Shown: piece by piece, positions 1 to 5,476 of the stretch | Position numbering within the stretch: the first letter of the stretch is position 1 | How the letters are laid out: the number at the start of each line of letters is the position of its first letter | Assembly (NCBI GenBank): GCA_025937035.1 | Contig: JAICSG010000207.1 | Coordinates: forward strand, 1 to 6,958 | Direction of reading: 5' to 3' | DNA length: 6,958 nt | From: Thermoanaerobaculia bacterium | GTDB lineage: Bacteria; Acidobacteriota; Thermoanaerobaculia; Multivoradales; UBA5704 | Translations under genes and position numbers: made by a program | The notes under the pieces: model-generated | The model's input: the letters and a program-made list of their open reading frames with translations, nothing else | Databases searched by the model: none | Told to the model about the DNA's origin: nothing

Positions 1-1095
1 GAACGCCGCGAGGATGTCGGTCGATTCAGGGCCGACATGCCGCTGAAAGAAGGTTAGGAGGGTTCGGCTAAGAGCTTCCCCTTTGATGACATCCTGCCAC
101 TCGCCTTGCAACCAGAGCATGCCGATCGTGGCGGCAAGACCCGGTTTGTTCGCCGCCTGATCAACCAAATAGCGCATTGTGTCGGGGCTTTCCTGCACCC
201 CAAGTCGACGATAGACTTCCACGATCTCATCTCGTGTGAGAAGTTCCAATCTATGGACCTGGCTCCCACTAACCCCTAAAGCATCGACGACTTTATCTTT
301 TTCCCACTCCCAGGTCGTGGCGACGATCGAGAAGCTCAGCTTCATTTCTTGCCGAAGATGGCGAAGCTTGACCAGAAATTCAGGTTGGACATGAGCATCA
401 TCGAAGATGACGACCTCGGGTTTTTGATTCCGCAAGTCTTTCGCAACCTGGCCTTTAGGATCCAGGACGAAAACTCCCCATCCCTGCCGTGTCAGGTGAT
501 ACAGAAGAAAGGTCTTTCCAGATCCCGGCGCTCCCGAGAGGACTCTGTCTCCCGAGGTGGCTTTGAGCCACTCGATGTCGCCGTCACGGCCGACCGGCTC
601 GATGCCAAGGAGCGGACGCCGAGAGGCAGGCACTGCCGAGAGCGTGCTCGGCTCACCCGTCAAGCCCAGCAGTCTCTCACGCCAGTAACCATTCTCACGG
701 AGGCGGTCCGCAACGCCGCTTTGCTCAATAAGTCCAACCAGTGTGAAGCCCTTTTCCTGCGCAACGTCCTTGAGCTTGTGTTGAAACTCAGGGGTTAGAG
801 CCCGCGAGGTGGCAAGAACCACCTTTCGACGCGGGCGCTTCCGCTTGAGCAGAGAGTCCAAGCTCCGCGTCAAGTTCCTCTTGACGTCCTTCGCTGTCGT
901 GACGATCAGAGGGTAGGGTTCTCCTTCCCCGTCGGCAATGGCACCATCCATCCCCGAGTCCTTGCCTCCGCGCACCGGCACGAGACTGGGGAATGTATCC
1001 CTCAGCAGATCCGTAATACAGTCCTGGAAGAGATAGCGGTCTAAGGGACCATTCAGGCCAGCCAGAATCTCTTCGTAAAACGGGTCCCACGACAT
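1..1095 (-). CDS. STAND-like P-loop NTPase with possible N-terminal nuclease-like domain (partial, C-terminus off the left edge)
   Basis: Seen: the minus-strand frame from the ATG at 1095 stays open for 365 codons and leaves the window at base 1. Residues about 20-130 carry GGKDSGMDG (43-51) followed by IVTTAKDVKRNL (64-75), which resembles the D...(E/x)xK layout of PD-(D/E)xK restriction-like folds. The canonical Glu of the second motif is not evident. Walker A GAPGSGKT is at 188-195 and Walker B VVIFDDAH at 228-235. A sensor-like IVATT segment lies at 257-261 and NKPGLAA at 316-322, like the GxP motif of STAND ATPases. Known: nuclease plus STAND NTPase proteins, including Avs-type ones, detect phage proteins and kill the infected cell. 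Inferred: a cytoplasmic defence sensor-effector whose sensor region lies beyond the edge. It starts 2 bases after the toxin gene stop and has only a weak ribosome site (GGA about 10 bases upstream), so translational coupling is likely. An AAA ATPase or a transcriptional regulator with a STAND core remains possible. The NTPase call is firm; the nuclease call is moderate. Confidence 0.8.
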   Translation of the reverse strand, partial: MSWDPFYEEILAGLNGPLDRYLFQDCITDLLRDTFPSLVPVRGGKDSGMDGAIADGEGEPYPLIVTTAKDVKRNLTRSLDSLLKRKRPRRKVVLATSRALTPEFQHKLKDVAQEKGFTLVGLIEQSGVADRLRENGYWRERLLGLTGEPSTLSAVPASRRPLLGIEPVGRDGDIEWLKATSGDRVLSGAPGSGKTFLLYHLTRQGWGVFVLDPKGQVAKDLRNQKPEVVIFDDAHVQPEFLVKLRHLRQEMKLSFSIVATTWEWEKDKVVDALGVSGSQVHRLELLTRDEIVEVYRRLGVQESPDTMRYLVDQAANKPGLAATIGMLWLQGEWQDVIKGEALSRTLLTFFQRHVGPESTDILAAF

Positions 1096-1097
1096 CG

Positions 1098-1715
1098 TTA
1101 GAAATCCGGCTCGTCCAGTTGATCCAGAAGTCCCCCCAACTCAGCCTGGAGACTCCGGGTCGAATCCTCCAGAAAGCCGCGTCTCTCGATCAGGACCAGG
1201 CTCTCCCGCGCGAGATTGAGCTCCGCATACCCGATACTGCGAAGGAGCACCCGGACATCCTCCAGGTCCTGAGGTCGCGCCGCCAAAACCTTCAGCGCCA
1301 CGAGGTGGCCGGTCCGCGCCACGGGAATAAAGAACCTGGGCAACACCTCCCGAACCTCGGCGGCAGCGACGACCTCGGGCTCGATGCCGGAACAGCCGGT
1401 CAGCACGTCGACGATGGCCGTGGTGTCGTCGTCAGTATCCAAAGCGGGAGAAACAAGGCGCACGCCGAAGAGTCTCCCATCCTTCCGGAACAGCATCGGT
1501 TTGGTCGGATGGTCCTGGTAGCCTCGCGTCCTCAGGCCAAGCACAGCATCGTCGATCTGGCGATCCCCCGTGACAGCCAGGACGATGTCCAGGTCCCGGG
1601 TGGAGCGGGCTTCAACTTGAAGCATGACAGCGAAGCCGCCGACCAGTGCCCACCTCAAGCCTAAGACCCTGAGGTCGGTATCCAGCCGGATGAGAGCTTT
1701 TTGGAGTCGGGTCAC
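1098..1715 (-). CDS. MenT/AbiEii-type nucleotidyltransferase toxin
   Basis: A 205-aa protein with the minimal DNA polymerase-beta-type nucleotidyltransferase signature. GG is at 26-27 and TRDLDIV at 39-45, with the metal-binding pair D41/D43. A third acidic residue, D103, sits in IVDVL. K142 in ALKVLA and the RPQDLEDV segment (147-154) match the conserved Lys and Asp region of DUF1814/AbiEii proteins. Known: MenT toxins of Mycobacterium tuberculosis add nucleotides to tRNA acceptor ends and stop translation; AbiEii toxins act in phage abortive infection. The size and the small upstream partner fit the MenT1 (Rv0078A) type best. The GTG start at 1715 overlaps the antitoxin stop as GTGA, so translation is probably coupled. 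No Shine-Dalgarno site is visible. All catalytic residues appear intact. The substrate tRNA cannot be read from the sequence, and a housekeeping nucleotidyltransferase role is less likely given the partner gene. Confidence 0.82.
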   Translation of the reverse strand: MTRLQKALIRLDTDLRVLGLRWALVGGFAVMLQVEARSTRDLDIVLAVTGDRQIDDAVLGLRTRGYQDHPTKPMLFRKDGRLFGVRLVSPALDTDDDTTAIVDVLTGCSGIEPEVVAAAEVREVLPRFFIPVARTGHLVALKVLAARPQDLEDVRVLLRSIGYAELNLARESLVLIERRGFLEDSTRSLQAELGGLLDQLDEPDF

Positions 1716-1912
1716 GGGCGGACAGGCTCAGGCATATAGGGGCGCTTCTCCAGCCAAGCTTTGAAGCGCTGTCTGATCTCCTCCTCGCTGGCTTGGGGGT
1801 TCCAGCGCCGGAGGTTCTGCCGCATGATCTGCTCGGCCGTCTCGCACAGATCGAAGGCATCCAGGGCTCGGGCGAGGAACTTGGGATCGCGGATCGGCTC
1901 CATATTCCTCAT
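1712..1912 (-). CDS. MenA/Rv0078B-type small antitoxin
   Basis: A 66-aa, mostly helical charged protein. The DPKFLARALDAFDL segment (residues 9-22), then an Arg-rich helix and the ASEEEIRQRF segment (41-50) ending in a WLEKRP-type tail, are the pattern I recognise from Rv0078B-related antitoxins (MenA1). These are encoded directly upstream of a nucleotidyltransferase toxin. Inferred role: it binds and neutralises the toxin encoded immediately downstream. Its TGA overlaps the toxin GTG by 4 bases. The start is uncertain. ATG at 1912 is the longest choice, but Met4 at 1903 lies 7 bases after a TAGAAT box and could begin a leaderless 63-aa form that looks more like family members. The family assignment rests on remembered pattern and gene order, not on an alignment. 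Confidence 0.75.
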   Translation of the reverse strand: MRNMEPIRDPKFLARALDAFDLCETAEQIMRQNLRRWNPQASEEEIRQRFKAWLEKRPYMPEPVRP

Positions 1913-1916
1913 TCTA
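1911..1916 (-). promoter_or_regulatory. Candidate -10 box for the antitoxin-toxin-NTPase operon
   Basis: On the minus strand TAGAAT matches the TATAAT consensus at 5 of 6 positions. A transcript starting about 7 bases downstream would begin at or next to the second in-frame ATG (1903), which implies a leaderless mRNA. No convincing -35 hexamer is visible 16-18 bases upstream (CAGTGG there). This is inference from one short motif. Confidence 0.3.
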
Positions 1917-1942
1917 CTATGGTCCCCCCTCCCCCACTGCGC

Positions 1943-1948
1943 TAGACT
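1943..1948 (+). promoter_or_regulatory. Candidate -10 box for the glycosyltransferase operon
   Basis: TAGACT fits the TANNNT pattern and ends 8 bases before the GTG at 1957. No purine-rich Shine-Dalgarno site precedes that GTG (upstream bases are C-rich), so a leaderless transcript is plausible. No recognisable -35 hexamer is present. The box lies in the 44-base spacer shared with the divergent defence operon, so the two promoters would nearly touch. Confidence 0.3.
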
Positions 1949-1956
1949 CCCCCGCC

Positions 1957-4218
1957 GTGAGCCGCACTGTCCATCTGGCCCTCGCGGCGGTCACGGCGTT
2001 CTTCCTGCTGTTTCCGCTGACCCTCGGCAAGCCGGGGCTGCCTCCCCACCTCAAGGCGGACGAGGCGGCCTATTATCTCGCCGCGCAGAGCCTCGCCTTC
2101 GACCACAACCTGCGGGTGGAGCCCCGGGACGTCGACCGCGCCTTCGAGGAGTTCCCCTTCGGGCCGGTCAACAACATGATCGTGATGTCCGACGACGGGT
2201 GGCACACGGTCCATTACGCCAAGCCCTACATCTACTCGCTGTGCGCGGCCCCCTTCGCCCGGCTGGCCGGCGCCAACGGCATGCTGTTCTTCAACATGGC
2301 GCTGATGATGGCGATGATGTGGATGGGGTACCTCTACCTCCGCCGATACAACCCGCCGGGCCTCGCGGCCCTGTTCTCGGCCTCGTTCTTCCTGCTGAGC
2401 GTCGGATTCTCGTACGTCTTCTGGATCCAGCCCGAGGTCTTCAACATGTTCTCGGTCGCGGCCTGCCTGTTCTTCGGCCTGCCGCGGATCGACGAGACCG
2501 GCCTCCCCGACCGCCGCCGCGAATGGCTCTTCGCCCTCCTCTCGGGCGGGGTCCTGGCGCTCGCCGTCTACGACAAGCCGATGTTCGCCGCCGTGGGGCT
2601 CGCTCCCCTCTGGGCCTACCTCCGGGACCGCCGCTGGCGGACGCTCGGCGTCTGGATGGCGGGGGCGGTGCTCTGCATGGCGGTGATCGCCGGGGTCTCC
2701 TGGCGGCTGACCGGCCATCTTTCGCCCTATCTCGGGGCCGGCGGCCGGCAGGGAGTGACCCTCTGCGAGCCGGGCAAGGTGCCGATCACCCCGGAGGTGG
2801 TCCAGGCCCGGACGGCTGGCGGAGGGGGCGGCGGAGGCGGGAAGCACGTCTCGGCGGTGCCCAACTCGACTACCGGCAATCACTGGACGTGGCTCTTCCG
2901 GGCTCCGGACGTGACCCTCTACGAGGAGGCCGAGAACATCGGCTACTTCCTGATCGGGCGGCATACGGGGATGCTGGTCTATACGCCGTTCGCCGCGCTG
3001 GCGGTGATTTTCTTTCTTCTTCACGGCCAGCGGCGCTCGGGGGAGCGCTGGGTGCTGCTGGCGGCGGTCACCGCCGTGGCGCTCTACTTCCTGACCTTCA
3101 TCGCCTGGAACTGGCAGGGCGGCGGCGGCTTCGTGGGCAACCGCTACTTCATCACGGCCATTCCGGCGTTCCTCTTTCTGGTCACCGAGATCCGGCCGCC
3201 GCGGCTGCTCCTGGCGGGGCATGTGATCGCCGGCCTGTTCCTGGCCCCCCTGCTCTTCACCCCGTTCGGCGCGGTGGTCCCCGAGCCGACGCTCCAGGCG
3301 CACGTGCGGAATCTGCCCTTCCGCGTCCTTCCGCTGGAGCTCTCGTTGCGCAACGTTCCCGGCTACGAGCGGATTCAGGTCGGGGATCTGCGCGTGGTGG
3401 GGCGAAAGGACGTCTTCGTGCCGCAGGGGGAGCAGATGTGGGTGGCCGGCGGAGCCCAGGTGGAGCTCTACTTCATCGGTACGCGTCCGATCCCCAAGGC
3501 CGTGTTCCAGGTGACCAACCTCGCGCCGGGGAACCACGTCGAGATCCGCATGGGCAAGGCCCGCGAGGTGATGGATTTCGGAGGCGAGGAGACCCGGCGG
3601 GTCCGGATCGATCCCGGCGAGCCCTTCCGGGTGCGGCGGCAGAAGTGGGCCACCTTCTGGGTCTACAAGATGGTCGTGACCTCGAAGACGGGCGCCGTCC
3701 AGCACTGGGTGCGGCAGTATCCGCCCAACAACTGCCCCACCTTCGCCCAGGACGACCGGACCCAGGAGAATTTCTTCACCGGAGCCTCCCTCGCCTATCT
3801 CGGCGCCGGCGAGCTCCTGGACGCCGACATCTACGAGCTCCAGTGGGGGAACACCGTGGCGCCGACACAGGCGCGGGCCGGCGAGCCGTTCACGGTGATC
3901 ACGCGCCTGTTCAACCGCAGCCGCTATCCCTGGACGGCCGAGGGGGTGGCGCGCGTGAATCTCGCCTACCACTGGCTGGACGAGAGCGGCAGGCAGATCG
4001 TCGAGGACGGCCTGCGCACCCCCATGCCCTGGCCGGTGCCGCCGGGCGGCCGGGTGAGCGTGCAGCAGAAGGTGCTCGCGCCGCCGGCGCCGGGGCGGTA
4101 CGTCCTGGAGCTCGATCCGGTGTTCGAGACGGTCGCCTGGTTCTCGAAGAAGAACGGCGGCAGGACGTGGCGAGTTCCGGTCGAGGTGCTCCCGAAGGAG
4201 GCCGCCGATGCTCACTAA
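1957..4218 (+). CDS. GT-C-like membrane glycosyltransferase with C-terminal periplasmic domain
   Basis: A 753-aa protein. A membrane helix at residues 5-24 is followed by a first outer loop with the acidic pair D35-E36 in KADEAAYY, the position of the catalytic Asp in GT-C enzymes (GT39/ArnT-like). Further hydrophobic segments lie near 108-128, 135-155, 160-175, 189-220, 229-247, 337-355, 365-384, 396-410 and 416-436. Residues 437-753 are soluble and beta-rich. Their end, with YHWLDESG (671-678) and PGRYVLELD (712-720) before an AWF motif, is a module I recognise at the ends of other bacterial membrane glycosyltransferase-like proteins. Known: GT-C enzymes move sugars from polyprenyl-phosphate donors on the periplasmic side. 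The acceptor and donor here are unknown. The GTG start is chosen because it gives the complete first helix; the next Met is residue 74. A run of eight Gly (288-295) sits in a loop. It probably forms an operon with the acetyltransferase gene, which overlaps it by 11 bases. Confidence 0.75.
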   Translation: MSRTVHLALAAVTAFFLLFPLTLGKPGLPPHLKADEAAYYLAAQSLAFDHNLRVEPRDVDRAFEEFPFGPVNNMIVMSDDGWHTVHYAKPYIYSLCAAPFARLAGANGMLFFNMALMMAMMWMGYLYLRRYNPPGLAALFSASFFLLSVGFSYVFWIQPEVFNMFSVAACLFFGLPRIDETGLPDRRREWLFALLSGGVLALAVYDKPMFAAVGLAPLWAYLRDRRWRTLGVWMAGAVLCMAVIAGVSWRLTGHLSPYLGAGGRQGVTLCEPGKVPITPEVVQARTAGGGGGGGGKHVSAVPNSTTGNHWTWLFRAPDVTLYEEAENIGYFLIGRHTGMLVYTPFAALAVIFFLLHGQRRSGERWVLLAAVTAVALYFLTFIAWNWQGGGGFVGNRYFITAIPAFLFLVTEIRPPRLLLAGHVIAGLFLAPLLFTPFGAVVPEPTLQAHVRNLPFRVLPLELSLRNVPGYERIQVGDLRVVGRKDVFVPQGEQMWVAGGAQVELYFIGTRPIPKAVFQVTNLAPGNHVEIRMGKAREVMDFGGEETRRVRIDPGEPFRVRRQKWATFWVYKMVVTSKTGAVQHWVRQYPPNNCPTFAQDDRTQENFFTGASLAYLGAGELLDADIYELQWGNTVAPTQARAGEPFTVITRLFNRSRYPWTAEGVARVNLAYHWLDESGRQIVEDGLRTPMPWPVPPGGRVSVQQKVLAPPAPGRYVLELDPVFETVAWFSKKNGGRTWRVPVEVLPKEAADAH
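2818..2841 (+). repeat. Gly-codon run (eight consecutive GGN codons)
   Basis: Eight Gly codons, mixing GGC, GGA and GGG, encode residues 288-295 of the glycosyltransferase. They lie in the hydrophilic stretch between the membrane segments ending near 247 and beginning near 337. The tract is in frame and the codons vary, so it is probably a flexible loop, though such runs can change length by slippage. Confidence 0.8.
4195..4201 (+). promoter_or_regulatory. Strong ribosome binding site for the acetyltransferase
   Basis: AAGGAGG lies 6 bases before the ATG at 4208, inside the last codons of the glycosyltransferase gene. It decides in favour of this start over the internal ATG at codon 14. Confidence 0.75.
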
Positions 4219-4750
4219 CCTCCGCGAGGACACCCGCCGGCTGAAGATGATCAAGAGCAAGGCGTTCCCCTGGTACGTGATCGAATCGCTGCTCTTCGAG
4301 ACCGGCTACCAGGCGGTGGTGCTCTACCGGATCGCCCACTGGTTCAAGAGCCGGAGGGTCCCGGTGCTCGGCCCCCTCTTCGCCCGCCTCGGCCAGTTTC
4401 TGACCGGCGTGGACATCTCCCCCGGCGCGGTGATCGGCCCGGGCCTGCTCATCAGCCACGGCACGGGGCTGGTGGTGGGCGGTTACGCGCGGATCGGCCG
4501 GGACGCCATCCTCCTCCACGGCGTCACCATCGGCTCGCCCAACCCCGGCCGGATCGAGAAGATGCCGGTGATCGGAAACAATGTGTTCATCGGCGCCGGG
4601 GCCAAGATCATCGGGGAGGTCACGATCGGGGACGACGTCTTCATCGGCGTCAACGCCATCGTGACCCGGGACATCCCCAGCGGCAGCCGGGTGCTGTGCA
4701 CGTCGGGGATCGAGATCACTCCCCGGCCGGATGTCCAGACAACCTCATAG
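4208..4750 (+). CDS. CysE-like hexapeptide-repeat O-acetyltransferase
   Basis: A 180-aa protein whose residues 67-160 form a left-handed beta-helix of hexapeptide repeats (IGPGLL, IGRDAI, IGNNVF, IGDDVF types). GVDISPGAVIG, then HGTGLVVG, then LLHGVTIG align with serine acetyltransferase. D69 and H84 keep the 15-residue spacing of the CysE catalytic Asp-His pair. It differs from true CysE: it lacks the long N-terminal helical domain (180 residues against about 270), Ser83 stands where E. coli CysE has Asp157, and GGYA replaces GETA. Inferred role: cytoplasmic acetyl-CoA-dependent O-acetylation of a sugar or lipid-linked glycan, suggested by the glycosyltransferase encoded just upstream. Serine acetylation for cysteine synthesis is a weaker alternative. 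The start overlaps the upstream stop by 11 bases and has a strong ribosome site. Its stop overlaps the convergent dehydrogenase gene. Confidence 0.82.
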   Translation: MLTNLREDTRRLKMIKSKAFPWYVIESLLFETGYQAVVLYRIAHWFKSRRVPVLGPLFARLGQFLTGVDISPGAVIGPGLLISHGTGLVVGGYARIGRDAILLHGVTIGSPNPGRIEKMPVIGNNVFIGAGAKIIGEVTIGDDVFIGVNAIVTRDIPSGSRVLCTSGIEITPRPDVQTTS

Positions 4751-5476
4751 CGCCCCCCGCATCGGCCGGACATGGATGTCCGTCACCTCCGCCGTGCGCG
4801 GCAGGGCGAGGGCATGCAGCACCATCGCGGCCACGTCGCCGGGTTGGAGGAAGCGCTCGGGGTCGTAGGGCCTCCCCTCGAAGCGGTGCACCTCCTCCTG
4901 CATGGCGGTGGCGGTGCGGCCGGGGAAGATCGTCAGCACCCGCACCCCCTGCTTGTTGACCTCTTCCCGCAGGCCGTCCGCCACGGCGCGCAGGGCGTGT
5001 TTGGAGGCCGCGTAGCCGACCCAGCCCGCGCCGGCCGGACTGGCGCCGGCGCCGGAGTTGACGAAGACGACCTGCCCCTGGCGGGAGAGGAGCGACGGCA
5101 GCAGCAACTGCGTCAGGAGATAGGGGACGTGGACGTTGACCCTGTATTGGCGGTCGAGGTCTTCCACGGGGGTAGCCGCCAGGGAGCCGCCCACGAAGAG
5201 ACCGACGCTGTGGATCAGGATGTCGACCCCGGAGAAGACCGCGAGGGTCCGGTCGGCCAGGGCACGGACCTGATCGTCCTCCGCCAGATCGGCCGCGAAG
5301 GTCTCGACGACAGGCGAGAGATCGCGGGCCCGTTCCGTCACGAGATCGAGCTTTTCGGCGCTGCGGCCGTTCAGCATCAGCCGCGAGCCCTCGCGGGCCA
5401 GTTGGATGGCGATCGCCTCGCCGATCCCGCCGCTGGCGCCCGTGATCACCACCACCTTGCCCCGGAAACCTCTCAT
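4745..5476 (-). CDS. Short-chain dehydrogenase/reductase (classical SDR)
   Basis: A 243-aa Rossmann-fold oxidoreductase of normal length for classical SDRs. TGASGGIG (12-19) is the cofactor-binding motif. Arg38 after the second strand suggests NADP(H) preference. D63 contacts adenine. HSVG (89-92) replaces the usual NNAG. N114, S141, Y155 and K159 (YAASK) form the catalytic set. The substrate is not evident. Its place after the peptidase-like and epimerase genes suggests reduction of a keto-sugar or a similar precursor of a surface polysaccharide, but SDRs are too varied to be sure. The ATG at 5476 overlaps the upstream stop as ATGA, with AGGAGG 4 bases before it. The last 6 bases overlap the end of the plus-strand acetyltransferase gene. 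Confidence 0.88.
   Translation of the reverse strand: MRGFRGKVVVITGASGGIGEAIAIQLAREGSRLMLNGRSAEKLDLVTERARDLSPVVETFAADLAEDDQVRALADRTLAVFSGVDILIHSVGLFVGGSLAATPVEDLDRQYRVNVHVPYLLTQLLLPSLLSRQGQVVFVNSGAGASPAGAGWVGYAASKHALRAVADGLREEVNKQGVRVLTIFPGRTATAMQEEVHRFEGRPYDPERFLQPGDVAAMVLHALALPRTAEVTDIHVRPMRGAL

Noticed and set aside
349..1090. Apparent short genes at 349-798 (plus) and 788-1090 (minus)
   Set aside because: Both are other frames of the NTPase gene, whose uninterrupted minus-strand frame carries Walker A and B motifs. It lacks a stop in the window only because it runs off the edge.
1119..1664. Plus-strand open frame of 181 codons opposite the toxin gene
   Set aside because: No recognisable domain; the opposite strand encodes a complete nucleotidyltransferase with intact catalytic residues.
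1761..4244. Long open frame on the plus strand (827 codons) through the glycosyltransferase region
   Set aside because: Its product is dominated by Arg, Gly, Pro and Ala with no domain or membrane pattern. The overlapping frame starting at 1957 gives a coherent membrane protein, so this is a GC-rich shadow.
1942..4260. Long open frame on the minus strand (772 codons) opposite the glycosyltransferase
   Set aside because: Rich in His, Arg, Glu and Pro with no recognisable motif, and exactly antisense to a well-supported gene.
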